Below, one piece after another: positions 25,752 through 35,400 of a stretch of 64,000 bases of DNA. The stretch comes from Actinophytocola oryzae (GTDB lineage: Bacteria; Actinomycetota; Actinomycetes; Mycobacteriales; Pseudonocardiaceae). The DNA lies in the NCBI RefSeq assembly GCF_004364325.1, contig NZ_SOCP01000003.1, forward strand, positions 682,001 to 746,000, read 5' to 3'. Under the pieces are notes generated by a model. It worked only from the letters and a program-made list of their open reading frames with translations, searched no databases and had not been told where the DNA came from. Position 1 is the stretch's first letter, and every line of letters starts with the position of its first letter. A program made the position numbers and the translations under genes.

Positions 25752-26843
25752 GTGTTGGTGCGCGGGATCGACTACTACGAGCTACTGGGTGTGACACGCG
25801 AGGCGTCTCCTGACGAGATCAGATCCGCCTACCGCGCGCTCGCCAAGGCCATGCACCCGGACACGGGCGGCACCGCGGGCGCGTTCCGGCTCCTCCGCGA
25901 GGCCTACGAGACCCTCACCGACCCCGAACGCCGCGGGCAGTACGACCGGGCCGAAACTTCCGAAGCCCGTGACCGTCACCGAAACCACCGCGACACGGAC
26001 CGCGACTTCCCGGCACGGCCGAGGAAGGCCCGCCCGAGCACACCGCACGAGCCGACGGTGCCGGTGCTCCGGCCGGACACCATCCCGTGGTGGGACGAGG
26101 TTCGCGAGGAGCGCCGGGTCACGTTGGTGCCGGTCACCGGGCCGGGCCAGGCCGTCGCGCTCGGGACGGCCGGCTGCGCGGCAGCGCTCGTGCTGCTGCT
26201 CGCGCTCGTCGGCGCACCGCCGTTGGTCGTCATCCTCGTATTGCTGTCCGGAGTGGCCGCCACCGTCGGGGTCGGCCGGCGACACCTTGCGGCACAACGG
26301 ATCGACCGGGCGTTCACCGAGGAGTTCGGTGACCGCACGGTGTTCGGCCGACCGGGCACCGAGGACGACGAACTGGCCGAGCGGCTCACCGCCGACCTGG
26401 TCAAACGTTACCTGGCACGGATTCCCGGCCTCCGCGTCTGCCACGGGCTCGCCACCGAGGAGGGCTCGGTGTTCGCCGACCTGGACCACGCGGTGCTGTG
26501 CGGGCGCAGGCTCGTGCTGGTCCAGTCCGAGCTCTGGCTACCCGGCCACTACGAGGTCGACGAGGACGGCGAGATCCTCCGCAACGGGCACCGTTTCCGG
26601 GGCGGGACGCTTCGCCTCCCGGAGCATCTCGCCGCGTATCGGGCACTTCTCCCGGACGTCGAGCTCCGCGGCGTGCTGCTGATCTACCCGAGCCGAGCAG
26701 GGGAGATCACCGTGGGCGACGGGATCGCTCACACACCGGAGCGGTTCGTGGTGGAGGTCGGCGGTTGGCTCGCCGCCGAATCGTCCACTGTGGACCGTGA
26801 AATCTTCCGGATTCTGTTGCGGCAGGTCACGGCGCCGCGCTGA
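25752..26843 (+). CDS. J-domain membrane protein with NERD-like C-terminal domain
   Basis: 363 residues from a GTG at 25752. Residues ~5-65 are a J domain (YYELLGVTREASPDEIRSAYRALAKAMHPDTGG), including the HPD tripeptide needed to stimulate DnaK. A charged linker, two membrane segments (~138-180: VALGTAGCAAALVLLLALVG) and a soluble domain follow. The latter contains FADLDHAVLCGRRLVLVQSELW and LRGVLLIYPS, which resembles a nuclease-related NERD domain, although the catalytic Lys is not obvious. It may recruit Hsp70 to the membrane; this is inferred from architecture only. Confidence 0.85.
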   Translation: MLVRGIDYYELLGVTREASPDEIRSAYRALAKAMHPDTGGTAGAFRLLREAYETLTDPERRGQYDRAETSEARDRHRNHRDTDRDFPARPRKARPSTPHEPTVPVLRPDTIPWWDEVREERRVTLVPVTGPGQAVALGTAGCAAALVLLLALVGAPPLVVILVLLSGVAATVGVGRRHLAAQRIDRAFTEEFGDRTVFGRPGTEDDELAERLTADLVKRYLARIPGLRVCHGLATEEGSVFADLDHAVLCGRRLVLVQSELWLPGHYEVDEDGEILRNGHRFRGGTLRLPEHLAAYRALLPDVELRGVLLIYPSRAGEITVGDGIAHTPERFVVEVGGWLAAESSTVDREIFRILLRQVTAPR

Positions 26844-26965
26844 GCTGCCAAGATCATTTCGAGCCCTCATGTGCAAGTCGCACTAGGACGTTTGCGGTAG
26901 CATCCTCTCCGCCATCCGGACGGTGACGTCGTTCCCTGCCGTCCTCACTCCACCGGAAGGACGCG

Positions 26966-28903
26966 ATGTCTGATGCGCCAACCCCACCCTGGGGAGTCAG
27001 GGTGGAGCACGACGTACGGAACGAATACGCGGACGGCATAGAGCGCCTCCAGACAAGACTTCTGCACATCGGCCTGTTCCTGCTCACCGTGGTCATGATC
27101 GGTGGCGGGGCCGGTGTGCTGATGGTGGTCACCCGGGACTCGAACGCCGTCGGCGTCTCGATCGCCGTGGTGGCGGGCTGTGCTGTCGCGGTGCTCGTGG
27201 CGTTCCTGGCGGCCATGTCGGCCACCCGGCGGCTCACGCCGCTGGCCAGGGCCGCACAGCGGCCACTCGCCCCGCCGAGACCGGCACCCGTGCCGCGGCC
27301 GGAGTACGTGGCACCGCAACCCGAGGTGCTCCAACAGGAGCCGCCCCGGCAGGAGCCACCGCGCCCGGAACCGCCGAGGCCGGAAGGGTCGCGGATCGAG
27401 GCGTCACCGTTGTGGGCGCGGCCGGGCGAGTCGCAGGTCACCCTCACCGACGACCCCGGGCAGCGGCGCGAGGTGTTCGTCAAGCTGGCGCGACGCCTGC
27501 AGTCGCTCATCAACCGTGCCATCAAACGGATCGACGAGCTGGAGCAGGAGAACGAGGACCCCGAGCTCCTCGACGGTCTCTACGAGATCGACCACCTCTT
27601 CACCCTCGCGCGGCGACAGGGCGAGAACCTCGCGGTCCTTGGCGGCGAGTCGCCACAGCGCCGGTCGAACAAGCCGGTCAGCGTGTACGCCGTGCTGCTC
27701 GCCGCGGTGTCCGAGGCAGAGCACTACCGCCAGATCGCGATCGTGCCGGTCGAGGAGGTGGAGATCCACGGCCACGCGGTCGCGGAGATCATCCACCTGC
27801 TGGCCGAGCTGCTGGAGAACGCGACCCGCTTCACCTCACCGGACGGCCCCAAGGTCGAGGTGCGTGCGCACAAGGTCACCGCGGGCCTCGCGATCGAGGT
27901 GCAGGACCGGGGGCTCGGCATGAGCCACGAGGACCTGGAGCGCATCAACCAGCTGCTCGACGGCTCGACCCGCATCGACCTGTCCGAGCTGCTCGAGGAC
28001 GGCCGCATCGGCCTCGCCGTCGTGCGGGAGCTGGCGCGGCGGCACAACATCCGGGTTCGCCTGCAGTCCAACATCTTCGGGGGCATCGCGGCGGCCGTCG
28101 TCATCCCGCCGCCGCTGCTCAGCACGCCGGAGCGGGAGCCACGCCACCGCACGACCGGCGAGTACCAGCGCCAGACGACGCTCCCGAAGCGCGGCGTGGA
28201 CGAGACCTCCAGGCGCGGCACGGAATCGGCCGCACGGGCACGGGGCACGGACACGTCTGGACGGCTCACCCCCGCCGTCGCCGAGAACGGGCACCAGGCC
28301 GAACGGACCCGTGTGACAACGGAACCGGCCATCGCGGCCCCGTCGGCCACGAGGCAAGCGGTTGCCCCGACCCGCGCGGCCACCGACTCGGCCGCGGAAT
28401 CCGGCAGGGCATCCGTATCGGGATCCGGAGCCGAGCGGTCGTCGGTCTCCGCCAACCCGCAGGCACCCGGCGACTACTCCGGTCCCATCCAGGTGCCCGC
28501 GCCACTGCCGATTCCCACGGCCTCCGTGCAGGCACCGCCGTCGGTGCCCGGCCTCGGCCCGATCCGCCCGGCACAGCCCGCCCGTCGCGCCGAGAGCGAG
28601 GACGAGCTCCCGGCTCTGCCGGTTCGCGCGCCCGGCCGCTCCTACGACGAACTGCGCGGCGGCAAGGGGGGTGCGATCAGCGAGGCGATGTCCCCGGAGC
28701 CGGAAACCGAGGGGCCGCCGCCACTTCCGCAGCGGCGAGGCAGCCACCTGCGTGAGGAGCTGCTCGAGCCGCCCGCACCGACCCGGCCGGTACCCGGCCA
28801 CAACACCAGCCTCATGAAGACCTTCCAGGCGGGCCGGGAAACCTGGTTCGCCGACCGGGACAACGCGAAGAAGAGCAGAGGAGACTCATGGCCGACGACC
28901 TGA
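26966..28903 (+). CDS. cvnA: Conservon sensor histidine kinase-like ATPase (CvnA type)
   Basis: 645 residues. Two membrane helices (~33-55 and ~62-84), a Pro-rich linker (~96-150), a coiled-coil (LARRLQSLINRAIKRIDELEQENED), then a HATPase_c domain: N-box ENATRFTSPDG near 283, G1 DRGLGMS near 313 and G2 region ~349. The remaining ~250 residues are Pro/Ala/Thr-rich and low-complexity. This is the CvnA architecture of Streptomyces conservons, which lack a cognate response regulator and signal through CvnB-D at the membrane. The stop overlaps the roadblock gene by 16 bases. Confidence 0.92.
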   Translation: MSDAPTPPWGVRVEHDVRNEYADGIERLQTRLLHIGLFLLTVVMIGGGAGVLMVVTRDSNAVGVSIAVVAGCAVAVLVAFLAAMSATRRLTPLARAAQRPLAPPRPAPVPRPEYVAPQPEVLQQEPPRQEPPRPEPPRPEGSRIEASPLWARPGESQVTLTDDPGQRREVFVKLARRLQSLINRAIKRIDELEQENEDPELLDGLYEIDHLFTLARRQGENLAVLGGESPQRRSNKPVSVYAVLLAAVSEAEHYRQIAIVPVEEVEIHGHAVAEIIHLLAELLENATRFTSPDGPKVEVRAHKVTAGLAIEVQDRGLGMSHEDLERINQLLDGSTRIDLSELLEDGRIGLAVVRELARRHNIRVRLQSNIFGGIAAAVVIPPPLLSTPEREPRHRTTGEYQRQTTLPKRGVDETSRRGTESAARARGTDTSGRLTPAVAENGHQAERTRVTTEPAIAAPSATRQAVAPTRAATDSAAESGRASVSGSGAERSSVSANPQAPGDYSGPIQVPAPLPIPTASVQAPPSVPGLGPIRPAQPARRAESEDELPALPVRAPGRSYDELRGGKGGAISEAMSPEPETEGPPPLPQRRGSHLREELLEPPAPTRPVPGHNTSLMKTFQAGRETWFADRDNAKKSRGDSWPTT

Positions 28904-29298
28904 ACTGGCTGCTGCGCAGGCTGGTTGAGGCCGTACCCGACACGCACAGCGCGTTGCTGTTGTCGGTCGACGGCATTCCGAAGTACTGGTACGGCCTCGA
29001 TATCGACAACGCCGACCGGCTCGCGGCACTCGCCTCGAGCATGTGCTCGCTCGCCAACCAAGTCGGCAAGAAGTTCTCCGCCGACGGCTCCGACGGCGTG
29101 CGGCAGGTGATCACCGAGCTCAACGAGATCATCCTGTTCGTCACGGCCGCCAGTGCGGGCAGTGTGCTCGCCGTCCTCGCCGCCCGCGAGGTCGACGCCG
29201 GGATCCTGAGCTACGAGATGCAGCGGTTGTGCACGCAGGTGCCCGCCGTCCTGGTGACACCGACCCGATATGCACACCAGGGCAATGGAACTCGGTGA
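28888..29298 (+). CDS. cvnB: Roadblock/LC7 protein (CvnB type)
   Basis: 136 residues, one roadblock/LC7 domain: LNWLLRRLVEAVPDTHSALLLSVDGIP at the start and VRQVITELNEIILFVTAASAGSVLAVLAAREVDAG later. In conservons and Mgl systems roadblock proteins act as GAP or scaffold for the Ras-like GTPase encoded two genes on. GAGGAG lies before the ATG. The stop overlaps the next start (GTGA). Confidence 0.92.
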   Translation: MADDLNWLLRRLVEAVPDTHSALLLSVDGIPKYWYGLDIDNADRLAALASSMCSLANQVGKKFSADGSDGVRQVITELNEIILFVTAASAGSVLAVLAAREVDAGILSYEMQRLCTQVPAVLVTPTRYAHQGNGTR

Positions 29299-29672
29299 CG
29301 ATGACTGGTCCGGGCGAGAACACTGGCGAGGACCACGACATGTTCGGCGTACGGCCGTACGCCATGACCAGCGGACGGACACAGCCCAGCACACCGCTCG
29401 ACCTGCTGTCGCTGGTACGCGCGTCCGGGAAGGGCATGATCACGTCGAACCAGCTGGGGTTCGAACACGCGAAGGCGTTGGCGCTGTGCCAGACACCCAC
29501 GTCGGTCGCGGAGATGGCCGGTCGGCTTCGCAGACCGGTCACCGTCACCAAGGTCGTGCTCTCCGACCTGATCGAGCTCGGCGTCGTGATCGCGAAGCTC
29601 ACCCCGACCGAGTACTCGAACGATCCCGCCGTGCTGGAGGCGGTGATTGATGGTCTCCGAAAGTATGTCTGA
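29295..29672 (+). CDS. cvnC: DUF742 protein (CvnC type)
   Basis: 125 residues if the GTG at 29295 is used, which overlaps the cvnB stop by four bases; ATG 29301 is an equally possible start. The DUF742 pattern is seen as FGVRPYAMTSGRTQPSTPLDLLSLV, then CQTPTSVAEMAGRLRRPVTVTKVVLSDLIELGVV, a winged-helix-like fold, and a short conserved C-terminus LEAVIDGLRKYV. CvnC joins the membrane complex of the conservon. Confidence 0.92.
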   Translation: MTMTGPGENTGEDHDMFGVRPYAMTSGRTQPSTPLDLLSLVRASGKGMITSNQLGFEHAKALALCQTPTSVAEMAGRLRRPVTVTKVVLSDLIELGVVIAKLTPTEYSNDPAVLEAVIDGLRKYV

Positions 29673-30252
29673 GCTCTTCCCCATCCAGGTCAAGATCCTC
29701 GTCGCGGGTGGCTTCGGGGTCGGCAAGACGACGTTCGTCGCCTCGGTCAGCGAGATCGAGCCGCTGACCACCGAGGAGACGCTCACCACCGCGAGCGTGG
29801 ACACCGACAGCGTGGCCGGTGTCGAGGCGAAGTCGACCACCACGGTGGCGATGGACTTCGGCAGGCTTTCCTTCCGCGAGAAGAACCTCGTGCTCTACCT
29901 GTTCGGCACGCCCGGCCAGGACCGGTTCTGGTTCATGTGGGACGAGCTGTCGCGCGGTGCCATCGGCGCGGTGGTGCTCGCGGACACGCGACGCCTCGCC
30001 GACTGCTTCGGCGCCGTCGAGTTCTTCGAGCGCCGCGGCATCCGGTTCCTGGTGGCGCTCAACGAGTTCGACGACGGCTACCACTACGACGACGCCGCGG
30101 TGCGGCAGGCGCTCGCGCTGAAGCCGCACGTGCCGCTCGTGCGTTGCGACGCCCGCAAGTCCCAGTCCTCGAGCCGGGTGCTGATCACCCTGCTCGAGTC
30201 CGTGCTGGCCTCATCGCGAGCAGCCAGCCAGATGATTCGGAGTGCACTGTGA
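29650..30252 (+). CDS. cvnD: Ras/MglA-like GTPase (CvnD type)
   Basis: 200 residues from ATG 29650, with GGAGG about ten bases upstream and the start inside cvnC. G1 loop GGFGVGKTTF (~20-29), Thr-rich switch I region, G3 FGTPGQDRFW (DxxG replaced by T-P-G-Q), and G4 written ALNEFDD in place of NKxD. These changes are usual in the CvnD/ATP-GTP-binding family. It is the molecular switch of the conservon. The last codons overlap the GAF gene by four bases. Confidence 0.93.
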   Translation: MVSESMSELFPIQVKILVAGGFGVGKTTFVASVSEIEPLTTEETLTTASVDTDSVAGVEAKSTTTVAMDFGRLSFREKNLVLYLFGTPGQDRFWFMWDELSRGAIGAVVLADTRRLADCFGAVEFFERRGIRFLVALNEFDDGYHYDDAAVRQALALKPHVPLVRCDARKSQSSSRVLITLLESVLASSRAASQMIRSAL

Positions 30253-30833
30253 ACGGTGACATCCTCGACCAGCGGCTGTTGGCCGCCCCGCACGACCCGG
30301 ACATCCCAGCACGGTTGGCACGCCTTGCCGAGCTCGCGCAGCTCGGGGTGGGCGACCGGCCGGACCCGGCGTTCGACGAGTTCGCCGCACGGCTCGCCGC
30401 GGCGGCCAACGCGCCGTACGCGATGGTCAACTTCATCGGCGACGAGGAGCAGTTCTTCGCCGGCCTGTACGGCCCGAACAGCGCCAAGGCCGACGCACTG
30501 GAGGCGGCGTCGTCGGCGTCGCACGCCGCGCCGGGCAGGACGATGTCGCGTGAGCACGGCTACTGCCCGCACGTCGTGGTGCGGCGCAAGGCACTGGTGC
30601 TCGACGACGTGTGCGCCTACCCGCGCTTCGCGGTCAACCCCGTGGTGAACTCGATCGGCGTGCGGGCCTACATGGGCGCGCCGCTGATCGACCGCACGGG
30701 CACCGCGATCGGCACGATCTGCGTGGTGAACACCGAGGAGAGCAACTGGGGGCGCTCCGGCCTCGGGATGATCAAGTCGATGGCCGAGGAGGTCATGGAC
30801 CTCATCCACCGCCGCGAGCAGGGCCTCGGCTGA
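30249..30833 (+). CDS. GAF-domain protein appended to the conservon
   Basis: 194 residues from GTG 30249, coupled to cvnD by a GTGA overlap. Nearly all of it is one GAF domain: FDEFAARLAAAANAPYAMVNFIGDEEQFF, CPHVVVRRKALVLDDVCAYPRF and AYMGAPLIDRTGTAIGTICVVN are typical. A single Cys in the EHGYCPH block aligns with the Cys of phytochrome-like GAF modules, though bilin binding is not suggested strongly. Many Streptomyces conservons carry a cytochrome P450 in this position; here a GAF sensor takes its place, which hints at small-molecule input or output. Confidence 0.88.
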   Translation: MNGDILDQRLLAAPHDPDIPARLARLAELAQLGVGDRPDPAFDEFAARLAAAANAPYAMVNFIGDEEQFFAGLYGPNSAKADALEAASSASHAAPGRTMSREHGYCPHVVVRRKALVLDDVCAYPRFAVNPVVNSIGVRAYMGAPLIDRTGTAIGTICVVNTEESNWGRSGLGMIKSMAEEVMDLIHRREQGLG

Positions 30834-30860
30834 CCGCACTGTTCGCACACCGGCCGAAAC

Positions 30861-30903
30861 GAAGGACTCCTTCCTGACGCTCGGCGTCAGGAAGGAGTCC
30901 TTC
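30861..30903. repeat. Long palindromic repeat, bidirectional terminator-like
   Basis: A perfect 20-bp stem (30861-30880 with 30884-30903) closes on a 3-base loop. Each arm contains GAAGGACTCCTTC, itself a palindrome. It lies between the convergent GAF and acyl-CoA dehydrogenase stop codons. A degenerate copy occurs at 55816-55868, also at a gene end. Confidence 0.8.
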
Positions 30904-30916
30904 AGTGCGATGGGAG

Positions 30917-32149
30917 CTAGCGTCGCCACCAGCGCGGCGAGTCCTGCTCCACGCGCAGCTGGTCGGCGAACCGTGCCGACCACTGTTCGCGGTAGGTGCC
31001 GAGCGCGACCTCCGCGAGCCGAAGCCGCTGGACGTCGGACGTGCCTGCCGGGGCGTAGATGTGGTTGGCGTCGCGGAGGAAGCGTTCGATGTGGTTGCCT
31101 GGGTGGAGCCCGTACGCGGCGTGTACCTCCATCGCGGTGCGTGCCGCGTCCAAAGAGGACTCCACGTTGGTCAGCTTCGCGCTGATCAGGTCCGCGTCAC
31201 ACGGCATGCCCTCGTCGAGCAGGTGCGCGGCGTGGTACGCGGTGAGCCGCGCGGTCATGAGCTGGGACTGCAGCTGCCCCAGTTTCTGCTTGACGGTGGG
31301 GAGTTCCGAGAGGGGCTCCCCGTACCGGGTGTGCGTCTGCGCGAAGTCGACGGTGTGCTCGACGATGGCCTGGTGGATGCCGAGCGCCACGGCCGTCAGG
31401 TTCGGTCTGCCGTAGAGGATGCTCGACGAGTACGCGACGGCGAGCCCGTCACCCTCGGCACCCAGCAGGTTGTCCGCCGGGACGAAACAGTTCTCGAAGA
31501 TCAGCTCGCCGAAGCTGAAGCCGTGCAGGCCCATCGCGGGCTGGTGCGGTCCGAGCGACAGTCCCGGCGCGTGCGACTCGACCAGGAACGCCGACAGGCC
31601 ACGGGAACCGGGGCCGGTCCGGACCACGACGCCGTGCAGGTCGCCGACGTGGCTGTTGCCGACGAACACTTTCCGGCCGTTGAGCACATATCCGCCTGCC
31701 ACCCGTTCGGCGGTTGCGGACATTCCCAGTACGTGTCCACCGGACTCCGGCTCGGTAACCGCGATCGTCGGCATGCACCTGCCGTCGCAGACCGCGGGTA
31801 ACCAGTGTCTTTTCTGTTCCGTGCTACCGAAGTGGACTATCTTGGCGACGCCGAGCTGGGATGCCTGCACCATCGCGCCCATCGCGCCGCTGACCCGCGA
31901 CAGCTCCTCGATGATCACGGTCTTCGCGAGGTGCCCCAGGCCCATACCGCCGTATCTCGGGTCCACGGTGACCCCGAGCCAGCCCTGTTGTGCGATGAGT
32001 CGGGAAAGCTCCAGGTGGACGGACTTGCTCTCCTCCATCTCGGTGACGCGGGGCGCCACCTTGGACTCGGCGAAGTCGCGCACCTGAGCTCTCAGGCGGT
32101 CGTGCTGCGAAGTGGTGAAATAGCTCGTAGTCCCGGTTGCGATGCTCAC
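30917..32149 (-). CDS. Acyl-CoA dehydrogenase-family protein lacking the usual catalytic Glu
   Basis: 410 residues from a GTG at 32149. The three ACAD parts are present: N-terminal helices, the FAD-binding beta domain (TIAVTEPESGGHV, YVLNGRKVFVGNSH) and the C-terminal helical domain (LSELPTVKQKLGQLQSQLMTARL, AHAAYGLHPGNHIERFLRDANHIY). In medium-chain enzymes the base is a Glu two residues before the P-V-E-K turn; here that position reads Gly in GLHPGNHIER. The alternative site used by isovaleryl-CoA enzymes is also Gly (LYGRPN). It may act on acyl-carrier-protein substrates, hydroxylate, or be inactive. No partner genes are adjacent. Confidence 0.88.
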   Translation of the reverse strand: MSIATGTTSYFTTSQHDRLRAQVRDFAESKVAPRVTEMEESKSVHLELSRLIAQQGWLGVTVDPRYGGMGLGHLAKTVIIEELSRVSGAMGAMVQASQLGVAKIVHFGSTEQKRHWLPAVCDGRCMPTIAVTEPESGGHVLGMSATAERVAGGYVLNGRKVFVGNSHVGDLHGVVVRTGPGSRGLSAFLVESHAPGLSLGPHQPAMGLHGFSFGELIFENCFVPADNLLGAEGDGLAVAYSSSILYGRPNLTAVALGIHQAIVEHTVDFAQTHTRYGEPLSELPTVKQKLGQLQSQLMTARLTAYHAAHLLDEGMPCDADLISAKLTNVESSLDAARTAMEVHAAYGLHPGNHIERFLRDANHIYAPAGTSDVQRLRLAEVALGTYREQWSARFADQLRVEQDSPRWWRR

Positions 32150-32332
32150 TGGACGGCCCTCGATTTTTCGTCACAGACCAACGCGAACTCCCGGTTTGTT
32201 GTGTGCAGTGTGCAACTTTGCCACTGATCACCTCGTTAGCGGTACCTCCCAAATGGTGACGAGAATGACGCGCAGTAACAGATCGTAGTCATGATCGACG
32301 CCGGTTCACCCATCCGGAAAGTCCACACGAGA

Positions 32333-32378
32333 ACGGCCGCGCGCCTGACCACAGAGGATGGGTCAGACACGCGGCCGT
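32333..32378 (-). terminator. Terminator of the redox-island flavoprotein gene
   Basis: Eighteen-base arms (32333-32350 and 32361-32378) with a 10-base loop. The two non-Watson-Crick positions become G-U pairs on the minus-strand RNA, which makes this a terminator for the gene ending at 32405. Confidence 0.75.
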
Positions 32379-32404
32379 GTCGCTTGTTCTTTCGGCCTAA
32401 CGGG

Positions 32405-35400
32405 TCAGGCGCGGGCGCGCCTGCGGCCTCCGGCGGCTCGGGGACGCTCGACCGCCGGGATCTGGTCGTAGGAGTCCTCGGGGCCACCTCGCGCCGAGGG
32501 GACGCCGTAGTCCTCGGGCCTGCCGTGCTTGGGCATGCGGACCGGGGGCATCTCGAGCGAGTCGTCCACGCTGGACATCGCGGGCACGAGCCGGACACTG
32601 CTCAGGGCGGGGTCCGCGTCGCGGCGCCGCCGTGCCGGCGGGCGGCCGAACTCGGGCGTGAGGTCCTCGGCGCGGTGCGCCGCACGGCGGTCGTCGGAGA
32701 CGGGCTTCACCACGGTGTCGAACGAGTCGTCCGCGGCACGCCGCGACCGGCCGTTCGTGGCGGCGCCGTTCGTGCGGCTCACCGCGGGCAGGTTCGAGAA
32801 CGAGTCCGACGCACCGAGACCGGGCTCGGAGATCATCGTCGCGAACGAGTCCTCCGAGACGAGGCTCGGCTCGGAGATCATCGTGTCGAACGAGTCCTCG
32901 GACGGCCTCGACGGCGGCAACGCGGGGAACGGGTCCTTGGGACCGCGTGCGCCGTTGGTGCGACGAGCGGGCGGCATGCCGCCAGACGACGCCTCGGGAC
33001 GCACGGCGGGCAACCGGCTGAAGGAGTCCTGCGGCGCGCCGTTGGTGCGACGCGCTGGCGGCATGGCAGGCGACGACGCCTCGGCACGACGAGCAGGGGG
33101 CATGCCCGCGGACGACGCCTCGGCGCGACGGGCAGGCGGCATCCCGGCCGACGAGGCCTCGGCGCGGCGAGCCGGGGGCATCCCGGCCGACGACGCCTCC
33201 GCACGACGGGCAGGCGGCATCCCGCCGGAGGACAGCTCGGGACCGCGTGCGGGCGGCAGCGCACGGAACGACGCCTCTGCCGCGCCACGAGCGGGTGGCA
33301 TGCCCGCGGACGACGCCTCAGCGCGGCGCGCGGGCGGCATACCCGAGGAGGAAGCCTCGGCACGACGCGCCGGGGGCATCCCGGCCGACGACGCCTCCGC
33401 ACGACGGGCGGGCGGCATGCCCGGGGAGGAAGCCTCCGGCCCACGAACCGCTGGCAGCGCGCGGAACGAGTCCTGCGGTCCGCGTGCGGCGGGCATGCGG
33501 CCGAACGAGTCCTCGGGACCACGCGCGACCGGCGTGCCGTTCGCGCCCCGCCGGATCGGCGGCATGCTGCTGAAGGAGTCGGCAGGGCCGCGGGTCACCG
33601 GCGGCATCGCGCCGAAGGAGTCGGCGGGACCGCGTGGCGGCACGTCGGAGAAGTCCGGCGTCCGCACGTGCCCGTTGGCGTCGAGCAACGCCATCTGGCC
33701 GGTAATGTCGATGGCCATCCCGGAGTCCTTGCCGACACGCCCGGCGAGCGGCTCGGGGATGCCACGCACGTCGGTCATCTCGGCGGCTGTGAACTCCGGC
33801 ATCCGGGGTAGGGGGTCGTGGGCGGGCGGCGTGTGGCCGGTGGCCGGGCCGAGCGCGGGACGGCCGTTCGGGGGCGGGGCGCCGAACGAGGTCGCGGGTG
33901 CGCCGTTGTGGGCCCTGCCGTTAGGGGTGTGGCCGTTGACGGCGGGGAAGGTGCCGCTGCCGGACACGCCCTCGCCGAACGCGTTGATCGGGGTACGCGG
34001 CACGGCAGGCGGGATGGGGAACGGGCCGCTGGTCGACGGGCGGCTCAGCGGGCCGGACACGTGGACCGGGGTGCCACCGGCGACGGGAAGCGTGCGCCCG
34101 CCGATGGGCACGGGGCCGCGCCCGTTCGGCGGCGGGGTCGCGTTCGGGGGGCGGACCGCGACGGGGAGCATGCGGCTGAACGAGTCGACGACGGTCTTCG
34201 GTCGGCCGCCGCCGGGCACGTACCCGGCACCGACGCCGATCGGACCGCTGATCTCGACGGGCACCGGGGGCGGGGGCTGCTCGACGAAGCCGATCTCGTG
34301 CTCCTGGCGCTCCTCGCGCTGGAACTGCTTGCCCTGCGGCGGTGCGGAGTGCTTGCCCGGCAGCTTCTTCTTCGAGAAGGACCCGCTCGTGGCGCCGGAA
34401 CTGGCGGTGACGAGCGGACGGGCCGGTGCCTCGGCGTCCACGCTGCGGCGCGGCTCGGGGTTCTGCCTGCTGACGCTCTCGGCCCACGCGATCATCGCCG
34501 AGGGGCAGTCGACGCCGACCACGCCCATGAGCCGGCCCTCCTGCGAGAAGCCGTAGACGGTGCCGGTGCCCTCGTCGGGGGTGCCGAGCTTGACGATGTC
34601 CTTGCCCAGCTTGAGCATGCCCGCGGCCTGGATGCGGAAGCTGTACTGGTCGGTCCAGAAGCGCGGCATCGGCGTGAACGGCTGCGCGGCGGCTCGGCCT
34701 GCCAGCAGGTTCTCGGCGGCGGCGCGGCCCATCTCGACCGCGTTGAGCCAGTGCTCGACGCGGCGGGGGACGTTGTCGAAACGCAGGTTCGGCCACTGGG
34801 CTACGTCACCGGCGGCCACGACGTCCTCGGCGCCGACCACGTGACAGGTCGGCTCGCACACGACGCCGTTGTCCAGGGGCAGCCCGGAGCCGCGTAACCA
34901 GTGGGTCATCGGCTTGGTGCCCGCGGCGAGGATCACGCAGGACACGAGCAGGCTGCTGCCGTCGGTGAGCTTGAGGGTGATGCCCTCGGCGCCCGGCGAC
35001 CACTGCTCGACCGAGTTGCCGAGCGCCAGGTCGACGCCGTGCTCGCGGTGGGTGTTGGTCAGCCACTCGCCGAGGTCGGGGCCGAGCACGTTGCCGAGGA
35101 GGTTCTTGCCCCGGCCGATGAGGGTCACCTCGCGGGACAGGTGCCGCAGGCTCGCCGCCAGCTCGCAGCCGGTGAACCCACCACCGATCACCGCGACGCG
35201 GCCCTTGGTCGAGCCGATGACCCGCTCGAGGTCCTTGCCGTCGGACATCGTCCGCAGCACGAGCACGCGCGGGTCGTGGTAGGGCACCCCGCTCTGGCGG
35301 GTCGCCTCGACACCGGTGGCGATGATCAGACCGTCGTAGGTCATCTCCTCGCCACCGGGCAGTACCAGGGTCTTCTTGTTCGGGATCAGCTGGCGGACCT

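Noticed and set aside
32756-33634. CRISPR-like array
   Set aside because: The repeats are in-frame coding units without unique spacers, and there are no cas genes.
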